Origin: Lentinula raphanica
Lineage: Eukaryota > Basidiomycota > Agaricomycetes > Agaricales > Omphalotaceae
NCBI GenBank assembly: GCA_027919835.1
Contig: JANVFP010000050.1
Span: 186,001-250,000, forward strand
Reading direction: 5' to 3'
Length of the DNA stretch: 64,000 nt
Positions 34,459 through 45,276 of the stretch are shown here, one piece after another (positions within the stretch are counted from its first letter, which is position 1; each line of letters begins with the position of its first letter). A program made the position numbers and the translations under genes. The notes beneath the pieces were generated by a model that searched no databases, was not told the origin of the DNA, and saw only the letters and a program-made list of their open reading frames with translations.

Positions 34459-34789
34459 GCTGGATCAAGACAAAGTGATGAGTCCACTGTCCGGCGGTCA
34501 ACATACGGAAATTCGGCTGTGACAGGATGTGACAATGTGATTCAAGCTGTCCCATTCATGAAAAACAACGTAGAAATGTGCATTCTGGCAACAACATAGG
34601 CAGTAAAAATACAAAAAAAATTGGGCTCATTGTTCATGATTATATAAATGTGGTCAGGTCATTGTTTGAACTGAAAATGAAAAGATGGATCAGAGCAATA
34701 GAAATCACCGGTTTCTGTCCCATTGAGTGGTCAAAGACTGTACATGTTATATATGTTATCATATTTCAATGAAGGACTTTATATATGAC

Positions 34790-35168
34790 ATTTATAGATT
34801 AGATATTCCTCAGTATAATCTGGTAATTTAGATAGTACATTACAAATTCTTGTAATTATCTAAGTCAATAGACTAGAATCTAATGTAAAATAGAAACAAG
34901 AGGAATCAATTGATTTTTATTTGTATTATTTGCTTTTGAAAGCATCTCAAAGCACCTCAAAGACTCTCAAAGATCCTCAAAGACACTCAAAGACACTCAA
35001 AGCACCTCAAAGCACCTCAAAGAATATCCCAGAACTTTCAAGTGGCTGAGAGTGCCTAGGATTTGGGGGGTATCTCTGCAGGCTTTGGGGGCTCCAAAGC
35101 CTTGAAAGGCTCTAGGGGGCCTGAAAGCAGCTTTTAGTGGCTGAGAGCTCAGTACATTTTTCCTGATG
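34790..35168. other. right end of the CATCAGG element
   Basis: Non-coding AT-rich sequence followed by tandem CTCAAAGACA/CTCAAAGCAC motifs and GGATTTGGGGGGTATCTCTGC, the inner motif shared with the MITEs of this family. Confidence 0.6.
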
Positions 35169-35613
35169 TTGATTCTGATTCTTGGGGCAAAAACCAGGTC
35201 TGGGCTGGGGTCATATTCCAGCATCCAATTTTCCTGCCCTAACATCATTGAACAATTGCTGCAACGACATCAGTTTGTCCTGAAAACGTGTCTTAAGAGT
35301 TCCCATGTCTTTGAGCATCAAAGACAACTTGTCTACATTTTCCACAAAGGCACGTTCATGATCCTCTGCCTGTTCCTGCTTAACACTAGATCTAGTGTCT
35401 GGAGCAAAGAAACGAGTCAGATCTGGTGTTTCCTCCTTAGCAGCTGCTGGGGTAACCACTGAAATATAGATGCCTCCCCTAGAGTTGGTCTCTGCATTCA
35501 GGACAGCTCCATCCATTCCAGTAAAGGTCTGGTATAGTGATTCAAGAGGGGGCTGCCTAGCCACAGCCTCTGCAGCACTTTTCCATTCCAAGAACATATA
35601 TGGATCATCCACA

Positions 35614-37414
35614 TAGTGTTTGGCTCGGGTCGGGTCGGGTGGTCCTAGAGCCAACCTGACCCGGAACCCGCTAACACCCGTACCCGAGACCCCGGGTACC
35701 GGGTACCCGACATCTCCGGGTGTCGGGTTTCTTGCAGCCAGGTTGCACTCGGGTTGCGGATGGGTTTTGTTAAAGGAAGGGCTGGGCATCTGCTGGCTCT
35801 TGCAGGAGCCAGAGATAATACTGATATTATACATGATATACATTGAATTTACACTCATGTAAACTGTTAAGGGAAATAATGAGAAAGGGCAGAGCATACA
35901 AGAACAGAGAGGACACATACCATACAAAGAGGACGTCTCTGCCTTCTGTCCCTCGTCGTCTCATCATTTTGTTGTCCCGTTGCCTCGTCATCTAATTGCC
36001 TAGTCGTCTCATCGTTTCCTCACCTCGTTGTCTCGTCATTTCCTCACCTCGTCGCCTCGTCGTTTCTTCACCTCATTGCCTCATCATTTCTTTGCCTTGT
36101 TGCTTCATTCATTTCGGTTTCGTTGGTTCGTCGTTTCGTTGGTTCGTTGGTTCGTCGTTTCGTTGGTTCGTCGTTTCGTTGGTTCGTCGTTTCGTCGGTT
36201 CGTCGTTTCGTCGGTTCGTCGTTTCGTCGGTTCGTCGTTTCGTCGGTTCGTCGTTTCGTCGGTTCGTCGTCTCGTCGGTTCGTCGTCTCGTCGTTTCGTC
36301 GGTTCGTTGTCTCGTCACCTGGTTCAGGCCACAGATGTCTTGTCCTTGGCTTTGAGGTTGAGGAGATAGAGATTAGAGGGAGAGGGAGATAGTAGAAGGG
36401 AAGAGGGAGGAGATGGAGAAGAAGGAGAGGGAGGAGATGGAGAGGGAGGAGTGGGAGGAGGAGTGGGAGGAGGAGTGGGAGGAGGAGAGGGAGGAGGCCT
36501 TCCGTCGCCTTGTTGCATCTCCTCACTCATTGTTTCCTTGTCTCGTCATTCCCATCTCATTGTCATTCCGTCGTCTCCTCACCTCGTTGTTCCTTCATCT
36601 CCTTGTTTTGTCGTTCCGTCGTCTCCTCGTCTCGTTGTTCTGTTGTCTTGTCGCATCTCCTCGTTTTATCATTCCGTCGTCTTGTTGCGCCTCGTCGTTC
36701 TGTTGTTTCCTTGTCTTGTCATTCCTCTCCGACGTCCTCTTGTTGTTTCGTCATTTTGGCTTTGCTTGTCTTCAAGGTGGTCCTCGTTTTGTCGGCTTTG
36801 TGGTCCTGGTTGTCCGTTCTGTGGTGGAGTCATTTCTTGTCCTCGCAGTGCTCGTTTCCTAAGAGGCAGAGTGAGATTTGAAGGGAGAGTGGGAGGGAGA
36901 GAGGGAGAGAGGGAGGGGGAGATGGAGAGAGGGTAGGAAATGGAATAGGAGTGGAAAAGGGAGGTAACAGGCAACGCAGCCTTGCCTAGATGAGGGGCTG
37001 GGCATGTGTTGCATGTTACGGCGATGAACGGTGTGGTGTGGAGTGGATATTGTTGGGTATGTGACCCGTACTTCCGTTTATGGTGGATTATAATGTCCTA
37101 TAGCTGGGGGCTCAATGACGTTGTTTCTGCATACAACGCTACTACACTCACCATCGTCAAAGGCTATGCACATCCGTTTGACCTCGTCGTCTTCTCCTTA
37201 TTCCTTCCTGGTTGTCTCTGTTGTCACATCTCCTTCATCTCGTCTCGTTTGTCCCGTCCATTGCTTACCAGAGAGGTGGTGGAAGAAGAAGATAGAGAGA
37301 GAGAGAGAGGAGCACAGCCGAGAGCTGGGTTTGTGACCGGGTGCCGGGTCTCCCAAAGCTGAACCGACCCGACCCGGAACCCGGCCAAACCCGGCCCACC
37401 CATGCCAATCACTA
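35614..37414. mobile_element. hAT-like non-autonomous element, 1801 bp
   Basis: Ends TAGTGTTTGGC... and ...GCCAATCACTA (inverted, 10 of 11) with a perfect 8-bp target duplication CATCCACA at 35606-35613 and 37415-37422. Both subterminal regions carry GC-rich CGGGT/ACCCG arrays (35621-35765, 37325-37405). No transposase; the interior is low-complexity and CT/GA-rich. The 8-bp duplication and TAGTG ends identify the hAT superfamily. Confidence 0.9.
36117..36312. repeat. 16-bp CpG-rich minisatellite
   Basis: About twelve tandem copies of GGTTCGTCGTTTCGTC and close variants, inside the hAT-like element. Each unit holds four CpGs and is open in several frames, which gives spurious Arg/Thr/Asp/Glu- or Phe/Val-rich ORFs. 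GA-rich microsatellite (GGAGGAGTGGGA)n follows at 36400-36500. Confidence 0.85.
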
Positions 37415-38483
37415 CATCCACACTTTGTTTCACAAGTTTTGAGTTGGGGACCTGATGCTGAACTCATTTCAAGACAGCTTTTCTCAGGTTTCCATTGAAT
37501 GCTGATAGAAAGACTGACACCAATTCATGGTTTCCAATCACCAGAGGCGGCTTCAACAACTTATTGGCCTTTGACTTCAAACAATATGCAATAGATCAAC
37601 AGCTCAGATCCATCCTTGACTCTTAATGGTCGAAACCTCTGCACCAATTCCAGCATCACTTTCTTGGAACCCAGGGGTTTGCCAAAGACAGATGGAACTG
37701 CTCAATCATGGCTCGAAGGAATTGATCTGCATCTTCCTTTCCTTCCTCCGCTCCAGGGAGATGCTCCAAGGCCTGCTTCATCTGGAGGGTCATCCATCCA
37801 AAGATCCTTTGCATCTTCACCTTCTCAGAGGCCACACCCATGGCTTGGAACATCATTAGACAGAACCTCATCCATTCAGGCATTTGGATTGGATCAGCTA
37901 AATCCAAGATCATAGCTGTTTTATGAGTGGCAGGGAACTTTGCATTGTTATATTCCCCTGCTCTTCAGGAGACAATGTGGAAGGTCCCAACAGTTGAAGG
38001 ATATCCATTGGATCCTCGTTTGCACCTTGTGCAGTACTCATTGTTATATTTGGTATTCTGTTCCCAAACACAATTTGTTGCAAGTCAAAATAAATAGAGT
38101 TTTGTAATGTAGGATTCAAACTGGTCAAATCAACTGGATCTGCAGTAACTGCCTGACGTCTACTGCTTCATTGCACTACACCAGATCTGTTCATTCTTGG
38201 AACTTCAGAAGCAGATCTAGCAGCAGTCCCATTATCTGGATTGGTTTCTTTGTAACATGTTTTCTTTTATCCGGGGCTTGCACCTCTGAATCAAAGTAAT
38301 CTAAAGAACCTGCATTTTTAGTAATCTAAACTTGAACCTGCATCCTTTGACATCCAAGACTCCCTTGGAGCTATTTTTAAGATCAAACAAAGTTTGATCT
38401 AAAGCAATGGTTTGAGAAATTGATAGATCTCTCAAGTTCATTCCAAAATATAGATTCCACCCCTTGCAGTGGCCTCCAGATAA

Positions 38484-40085
38484 CAAGAATATGAAGGGTG
38501 CAAGTTATTGCTTCATTGGATAGATCTAATGGAGTAGTGACTTTATCACTGAACACTGATAACCAATATACTTCTTATGTCATTTGTCAAAGGTATTCAA
38601 GCAAGGTGTGGGGCGTTGTCAGAGATTTTGCACAATCTTATACTCTAGAATGAACTTGTAGTCTTAAAAGATCTACTGAATCCGCAATACAGGTCAACAG
38701 AGTGAAGTGACATGGAAGTACAGATCTTTTGATCTGGACTCAAAGGGTGTGAGTGATCCACTCAAAGGGGTTACAAGGAATGAGAGAACTCATATAGATC
38801 AGACTTTATGACCACACAAATACTTTCAGAACCAGGTTGAAGATCTACTGATCACCGATCACAGGAAACCTTCACAGCTCGTATGGATCACCAATCACCA
38901 CATGTCTGCTTGAACAGAGCTACTGAAACTCTGAATGCTCACTTAGAACAACTGAGAACCAAGCCCTCTGTATCTTCACGATAGGAGGCTACCTTCGACT
39001 TAAATCTAGCTGAGACTTTATCAACTGACAAGATATTGGGCGTAATGAGATGAAAATTAACAACCACTTTCAAAGACTGCCTGGCTTACAAAGCCTTTAC
39101 CCCACATGTATGAGGGCAAAGGTTAGCTAGTCAGAGAAACTGGACACAAAACCTAGATATATTTTGTAGGCTATGTCCTTAAGTACTTCTATGAATAGAT
39201 CTATAGCCGATTTACTATTTTCTTGAATAGATCTATAGCCGATTTACTATTTTCTTGAATAGATCTATAAATTTAAGAGAACGGAGTCCAAGATCTGATA
39301 CAAATAAGGAAAGATAGGATGAGAAACAATACAAACATCAGAGAAACAGAGAGGGAAAAGGATAAAAACAAGTAAAATGTCCATTTCTGGTGGTCCTTCA
39401 TTGATATCTAGTTGCCTGACCTTCAAATCTGGACCTGGTCTGTGTGTTCATCCACATGCTGGTGGGTAAAGGGCACAGATAAGCTCTTGCACAGATAACT
39501 CAAACATTTCCTCATTTGACATCAGGAAAATCACACCTGTCTCTGGAGACTCCAGGGCAAATCCTAGAGAGATTTTATCTCTTCTAGCTCTCTCAGAGAA
39601 ATTTTGGCACCCTCAGAGATCTTCAAAGATTTCCAAAGATGCTCAGAGACTCTAAAGCACTTTTATTACTCTGAGGTTGCTTAGAATTTGGGGGGTCTCC
39701 CAGGAGTCCCCAGAGACAGGGTGATTTTGCTGATGAATAATCCATCCCCAATGGTAATACGAATAGATCTATTGGTTCTAAGCTTGTCTTGGTGCAGTAT
39801 TATATTCAGTTGGCCATTAGGCATTGAAAACTAAGTTGATAATCCCTTGATAGCTCATATCAGAGGTGGCTTTATCTTGAAGGACTCCCCAACCAAGGGA
39901 CTCGAGCATTAACTCTTATCATTCGTCAGGATATGTTTTCCTGTCTGGATCTGACATCCTGGCATTAACATGATACAAGTTTGACTGTCAGCTTGGGCTC
40001 ACTACAGTTCTTTGGTACTCTACAAAGCTCTCATTGTTAAAATTAGACCATTGCATGCCTGCATGCAAAATGGGCATATTAGCAC
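38484..40085 (-). repeat. long LTR-like repeat, copy B (with MITE inside)
   Basis: Second copy of the 1.2-1.6 kb repeat, same orientation as copy A. It begins on the - strand with TAATATGCCCATTTTGCATG and ends at ...TTGTTATC at 38484, directly followed by TGGAGGCCACTGC; a TGG start would fit a primer-binding site and the gag-like ORF follows. A 5' LTR role is thus plausible here. It contains a MITE at 39520-39735. Confidence 0.6.
39520..39735. mobile_element. CATCAGG-family MITE, 216 bp
   Basis: Ends CATCAGGAAAATCAC and GTGATTTTGCTGATG (15-bp TIR with one mismatch). Flanks GA / AA do not make a perfect 2-bp duplication; relative to copy A of the repeat, several hundred bases adjacent to it are missing, so a deletion may have removed one flank. 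Confidence 0.8.
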
Positions 40086-40406
40086 TAAAATAATTCCCAG
40101 TCACATCACATTCAGATCTGGGTTCAGATTCAGGTTCGGGCTTATGTTTGAGCTCACCTATTATTCTTGCTTCAGAATATATTATTATATGTTTCAGTGT
40201 GGTATTCTTAATAAAATTGAGTTACAATTCAAATTGATTATTTGTGATGCTCACACTCAGATAATACCTTATATTGTCAAGATGCCTTGAATTTGTATGT
40301 ACATATTTGGTCCTCATCCCTTTTTGGATCACTGTTATTGTCCTTTTGTTTTTTTTTCAGTTTCACCTGTGTGTTCATGGTTCAGCTCTGGACTTTGTAG
40401 TCACTA
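40086..40406. other. spacer between repeat copy B and DDE transposon
   Basis: AT-rich, no gene or repeat recognised. Confidence 0.4.
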
Positions 40407-40747
40407 CAGTCAAGGACAATGAAAGTCAATAAAATTTTGGAGTAAGATCCTGTGTGATGCTGAATTTTTTTCTCCTAATAATTAATGGATTTGAACTCGG
40501 AACAACAAAATACATCCAAAAATGCACATCTGAAGTTTTTCCCATGGGGTTTTCAGAACTGCCAAATTTTTGAGCAATTTGAATGAAAATTTTGCATGAT
40601 ATTAGACCTAACTAGGTGAGCCAGGATACAGAATGACTTCCAGCTGCATCATGGCCATTGCAGAAACCACCCGATGACCCTTCTGCTTATGCACAGCCTA
40701 TTCCACTGCCTTCCCCTTTAATCCAACACAATATGCACTCATGAAGT

Positions 40748-41019
40748 CATCAGGAAAAATATTTTCATCTCTAGAGTCCCCAGAGATACCCCCCAATTCC
40801 TAGGTGGCCCAGAGATTTTTGTGAGCTTTTAAAGATCAAAAAACATCCTAGAGATCCTGAAAGCATCTGAAAGCACCTGAAAGCACCTGAAAGCACCTGA
40901 AAGCATTCAGAGAATTTTTAGAAGCCTCAAAAAACTCAGATACTTTAGGTGCTCTGAGACTACCTAGGAATTGGGGGGTATCTCTGGGGACTCTAGAGAT
41001 GAGAATATTTTTCCTGATG
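40748..41019. mobile_element. CATCAGG-family MITE, 272 bp, long TIRs
   Basis: About 60-bp terminal inverted repeats (CATCAGGAAAAATATT, then CATCTCTAGAGTCCCCAGAG and ATACCCCCCAATTCCTAGG). It splits the transposase frame between SWRL and MSAY. Flanking dinucleotides (GT/TC) do not match, so the duplication is degraded or was imprecise. Inside, TGAAAGCACC is repeated four times (40858-40905). Confidence 0.85.
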
Positions 41020-43095
41020 TCAATCTCCATGAGCAATTGATGAATCTGCAAATCACATCGACTGGACATGCATCAGGATATTCAAAGGCTGCATTCTTTG
41101 CATCCTGGAGTTTGGTTTTCGGTACTTGCCTGTACCAATATTTCACCCAACCCCAATACTGTGATCAATTCAACAAAATACAAAAATGCATCATCTGAAA
41201 GCTCACCATTTTGGTTGGATTCAACTCACAATGGAATTTTGGAAGGAAGATGCAATAGTGACCTGCTTCCCTAACCAGACTTTCGAGCATTGAGGGCTGG
41301 TTGGCAAAGTCATCCTGTTTGCTGAGAAGCCGAGCCATGCAGCACATCTTGTTCTCGAAAGGGCAGACAGGTGAGCATTTTGCTTTCATGTTCTGAACAT
41401 TGAAACCACGCTCTTTGAGAACGCACTGTAAGCCCTTTGGTTTGCCATCAGGAAGCATCATCTTCTGAGGCTGTTCTCTGAGCTCAAAAGTGGGATTGAA
41501 TTGAAGGATGACTGTATCTTTCTGTTTGCACTGCTTCCCACCATTGCTCTTATTCATTTCAAAGGCTTTTAAAGCATCAGGACCAAGTGAAGCATGAGCA
41601 GAAGACTGATCGAATACAAAGAGAGCATGGCAGTTTGGATGTGCTTTCTTAAAAATGCTGATGGCTTCTTTTACCTGAGTGAGGAGTTGTGCAGTATCCC
41701 ACCACGCATCATCTTGAGATTCAGGATAAATCACCTTCCAAGCATCTCTTGTTATTCTCTCATCTGCATCACAGCAGATAAGGCCTGTAACCATTGATGA
41801 AGTCTGAAACATGAATAATCCAACTCCGACTCTTCTTTTGCAAGATGTTTTGATTTGGTCTTAACCTCACATAGAAACTTAACACCCATGTCACAATAAA
41901 TAGATTGACCACAGTGAGTACTCACCAAGCTGAAGATTTGCATTCAAGGGTGTGCAGACTTGACTTGTCATGCCATTGCATGATAATCTCCTTTTCCCCA
42001 GGCTCAAGAACAGGCTCAATATGCTTCAGATTGAGTCCTTCATATTTTGCCATTCGACATTCATATTCTGCCATTGCAGGCAAAAACACCTTATCATGAT
42101 AGTCAATCACATCTGGTCATTCATGACCATCAACATAGACTCCCTTGCGCAACACAGTTGAGTGCCAACGACAAGCTGTCTGCAGGCACAACAGTCATTC
42201 ACAAGTAATGCCAAGAGAGGGAAGGATAGTTGCTATAAGAGCAGTTTGGAATTTCTGAGGAGTCACATCGCCGACTTTCTGAGAGCTGAGCCAGGTGCGA
42301 GCAGCTTTACGGGTTGCTTCATCTGCAAGAAGGGTTCAAGAAGTGCATGTCCCTCCTCTTTTTTCCTTTGGCAGCTGCTCAAACATCTGATAGTGATGTG
42401 CTAAACTGCGCACTTGAGCTGCAAAATGAGTGCCAGTTCCTCTATGCCACTGCGACGCGATCTCTCAGCTTGCTTGCATTCTCGAGAATCCTTTCAATCG
42501 CAGTGTGGCAAAATTTCGGATAATCAACAGCTGGTTGACACTCAATAGTGGTAGGTGTCTCTTCATTTCTTTTGCAAGAGTCTTCGTCACCTCTTCTCGC
42601 AACTCTTTCCATCTTTGGATATCAATGGATGTGGAGCCGACAGTGTCATCAAGTTCATCTTCCCATGCTTCTCCTGTAAAATCAGCCCAAGTTCTTCATC
42701 TGCTGACTCTGCTGCAGTGCCAATGAACACGTTGAAATCATCCCAGTGCAACAACAGCCCAGGCTCGATTGTCTCTTGTCAAATCTGAACCAAATTGGGC
42801 TCTTCCGATTCAACTCTTATTGGACCATCAATCACACTTGAATTATCAGGACTTGGCAAGAGAGTCGGAGAAGTGGGTTCAGAATCTTCTGATTCAGGAG
42901 AGCTGGGAGGAGGTTGTGGACTGGCAGCTGCACGCATGCCTTGAACAACAGGTGCATGTCCTGAAAGCCCATATTTCTCCAGTGAGTTTTGTGTTCTTAA
43001 GGTGTTCTTATAGCAACGAATCATTCTTGGTGCCTTCTTTGCAATGTTGGGACCCTTCAAATAGTGTGTCGGTCGAGTTGGCTCAAATTCGGTAA

Positions 43096-44278
43096 TACGC
43101 CCATTTTGCATGCAGGCATGCAATGGCCTAATTTTAATAATTGGAGCCTTGTAGAGTACTAAAGGACTGTAGTGAGCCCGAGCTGACAGTCAAACTTGTA
43201 TCATGTTAATGCCAGGACATCAGATCCAGACAGGAAAACACATCCATTCACATAGCGGAATCAAATGAGGAAACGTTTGAGTTACCTGTGCAGGAGCTTA
43301 TCCATGCCCTTTAATCACCAGCATGTGGATGGACGCACAGACCAGGTCCGGATTCAAAGGTCAGGCAACTAGATCTCGACAAAGGACCACCAGAAATGGA
43401 CATTTGACTTGTTTTTATCCTTTTTACTCTCTGTTTCTCTGGTGTTTGTATCGTTTCTCGTCCTACCTTTCCTTATTTGTATCAGATCTCAGACTCCGTT
43501 CTCTCAAATCTATAGATCTATTCCATAAAATAGTAAATTGGCTACAGATCCATTCGTAGAAGTACTTAAGGAGGTAGCCTACAAAAATATATTCAGGTTT
43601 TGTGCCTAGTTTCTCTGACTAGCTAACCTTTGCTCTCATACATGAGGAGTAAAGGCTTTGTAAGCCAGGCAGTCTTTGAAAGTGGTTGTGAAATTCTCAT
43701 CTCGTTAGGCCCGATATCTTGTCAGTTGATAAAGTCTTAGCTAGATTTCAATCAAAGGTAGACTCCTGTCGTGGAGATACAGAGGGCTTGGTTCTTGGTT
43801 GTTCCAAGTGAGCATTCAGAGTTTCGGTGGCTCTATTCAAGCAGACATGTGGTGATCGGTTATCCATATGAGCTGTGAAGGCTTCCTGTGATCGGTGATC
43901 AGTAGATCTTCAACCTGGTTCTGATAGTATTTGTGTGGTCATAAAGTCTGATCTATACGAGTTCTTTTGTTCCTTGTAAACCCTTTGAGTGGATCACTCA
44001 CCCCCTTCGAGTCCAGATCAAAAGATCTGTACTTCCGTGTCACTTCGCTCTGTTGACCTGTATTGCAGATCCAGTAGATCTTTTAAGACTACCAGTTCGT
44101 TCTAAGGTATAAGATCGTGCAGAATCTCTGACAACGCCCCACACCTCGCTTAAATACATTTGACAAACGACATAAGAAGTATATTGGTGATCACTGTTCA
44201 GTGATAAAGTCACTAGGTCATTAGATCTATCCAACAAAGCATTAAATTGCACCCTTCATATCCTCGTTATCGGATTGA
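43096..44278 (+). repeat. long LTR-like repeat, copy C (solo)
   Basis: The best preserved copy, about 1.18 kb, + orientation, from TAATACGCCCATTTTGCATG to ...CATATCCTCGTTAT. It splits the DDE transposase gene. CGG occurs on both sides and may be a 3-bp target duplication. No ORF. It has retained many CpGs that are TpG/CpA in copies A and B. Solo LTR is the simplest reading, but the absence of TG...CA ends leaves other classes open. Confidence 0.6.
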
Positions 44279-45101
44279 GCTTTGAGCAATATTTGAAGGA
44301 AGACACTTACCCTTGTGTTCCCGCTCTTGCCTTCACTTTTTTGATTCTTCACTGCCCACTGAGCTTAATCTTCATCCAAACCATCCTTATCCATTGCCAG
44401 AGCATGCTTATGAAGTCTCTCCTGTAGATCCTCATCTTCAAACCACTCCTCTTCCCAGTCTTCCTCTCGACATTCCTCTTCACTCATTCCCTCAACATCG
44501 GACTCTATACCTCCAAACCAACATGCAATACCTGCTGCTTCCTCATCCAGCCAGCACTCATTGGGTGCTTCACCATCATCTGCAACCACTGCTAGTTCCG
44601 GTACATTAATTTCTGTTTCATCTGGTTGAGCCATTGATGTTGGGTAACCGGGTTTTGGCTCGCAGCAGGTGATTTCTGTTTGGCATCCAATTGATTGAGA
44701 AGGCCGGCAATGACTCTTTTGCATTTCGGTGGCCTTCCATGACCCATTGTGCAGTATATGAGGCAGACGAGGGAGACAAAGATTATCCGACTTTGCATAA
44801 TTTCCTTTTTTGGACCAAAAATATAGACAGTCATGATATCATTTTTATTATCGCAACAGTAAAAGCTCCTCAAAACAAGCATTTTCCAAGGTTTTCAAAG
44901 AAATCCCTGTTGATTTTTGAGGGACTGCCAAATTTTTGAGGGTCAAAAGGTCATATTGAGATTGGGGAAAATTGGCTCATTGAATCATTTTTATTGATGT
45001 CTAAATATGCTATAAATGCAGTTTTTGTCCATCCACTATGCTAACTGACATCTCAATAATTTGGTCAAAAAATTTATTGACTTTAATTGTCCTCGACTGT
45101 A

Positions 45102-45276
45102 CAGCTTGCCTCAACAACCATCTACCTGTCCTCTTCTTTCTTCAACACACCACTCCACTGAAGTGAAGCATAGGCACTAACTTGTATCAATTACTTACAT
45201 GTATCCAAGTATACTAATGTTATTTAATGTATGCTTCATCATAATATTACTATTTTCTCTATCTTTATTAAATATA
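45102..45276. other. spacer, no gene seen
   Basis: AT-rich sequence between the DDE transposon and the LTR. Confidence 0.4.

Larger units (their letters stand above)
30810..34740 (+). mobile_element. pogo-like transposon, 3931 bp
   Basis: Perfect 26-bp terminal inverted repeats beginning CAGTCTTTGACCACTCAATG, flanked by TA on both sides (30808-30809, 34741-34742), the canonical Tc1/mariner-pogo duplication. It contains an intact DDE transposase gene (+) and a convergent small coiled-coil gene (-). Its coding part is CpG-rich, unlike the surrounding DNA, which suggests recent arrival. Confidence 0.9.
30261..35168. mobile_element. CATCAGG-family element, 4908 bp including nested pogo
   Basis: Ends CATCAGGAAAAACACTC and GTACATTTTTCCTGATG, flanked by a TT duplication (30259-30260, 35169-35170). 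Left subterminal: CTTTGAGGATC/CTTTGAGAGTC tandem motifs (30480-30560). Right subterminal: the inverse CTCAAAGACACTCAAAGCAC array (34930-35030). The pogo-like element at 30810-34740 is nested inside; without it and one TA the host element is about 975 bp and has no recognised ORF. Confidence 0.8.
35211..38486 (-). pseudogene. retrotransposon gag-like ORF, split by hAT element
   Basis: On the - strand: 38486-38301 (directly after the LTR-like repeat), 38128-37910, 37913-37656 (MRFCLMMFQAMGVASEKVKM, LRAMIEQFHLSLANPWVP) and 35605-35211 (DDPYMFLEWKSAAEAV, ETNSRGGIYISVVTPAAAKE, coiled-coil tail). Removing the hAT insert 35614-37414 plus one CATCCACA restores an in-frame VKQSVDDPYMFLEW. Stops and shifts occur at about 37.6-37.5 kb. 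The position next to the repeat and its helical, Met/Gln-rich character suggest a gag protein. I do not recognise the family with certainty. Confidence 0.5.
40600..44747 (-). pseudogene. DDE superfamily transposase, interrupted
   Basis: Transposase of a DDE endonuclease family common in basidiomycetes. From the N-terminus on -: GRPPKCKRVIAGLLNQ (44747), a one-base frame slip at about 44620, an acidic linker to 44365, then the 1.18-kb repeat insertion 43096-44278, YLKGPNIAKKAPR (43060), a degraded middle (42.8-42.1 kb), FLPAMAEYECRMAKYEG (42080), ALFVFDQSSAHASLGPDALK (catalytic Asp region, 41600), CSPVCPFENKMCCMARLLSK, FLPKFHCELNP (41220), and KYWYRQV...FINCSWRL. The MITE at 40748-41019 then interrupts it, and MSAYCVGLKGKAVE continues at 40738 down to about 40600. 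Multiple stops; dead. Confidence 0.85.
40407..45099 (-). mobile_element. CAGTC-ended DDE transposon, 4693 bp, decayed
   Basis: Terminal inverted repeats starting CAGTCAAGGACAAT (left) and CAGTCGAGGACAAT (right, as reverse complement), extending about 30 bp (AAAGTCAATAAA shared), flanked by TA (40405-40406, 45100-45101). It carries a - strand DDE transposase gene and two later insertions: the LTR-like repeat 43096-44278 and the MITE 40748-41019. TA duplication and CAGTC ends place it near Tc1/mariner-pogo elements. Confidence 0.85.

Noticed and set aside
36117..36312. CRISPR array
   Set aside because: The repeats are contiguous with no unique spacers, and the genome is fungal.
36068..36526. 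Arg/Thr/Asp/Glu repeat protein on the minus strand and Phe/Val/Arg-rich proteins on the plus strand
   Set aside because: They are translations of the 16-bp minisatellite and GA-rich microsatellite, open in many frames by chance.
38484..44278. Copies B and C of the long repeat as giant TIRs of the DDE transposon
   Set aside because: They are inverted around the gene, but copy C interrupts the transposase coding region and the true CAGTC TIRs with TA duplications lie at 40407 and 45099; the arrangement is coincidental nesting.
44313..44609. Plus-strand Pro/His/Leu-rich ORF near the DDE transposase N-terminus
   Set aside because: It is the complement of the acidic linker of the transposase on the minus strand.
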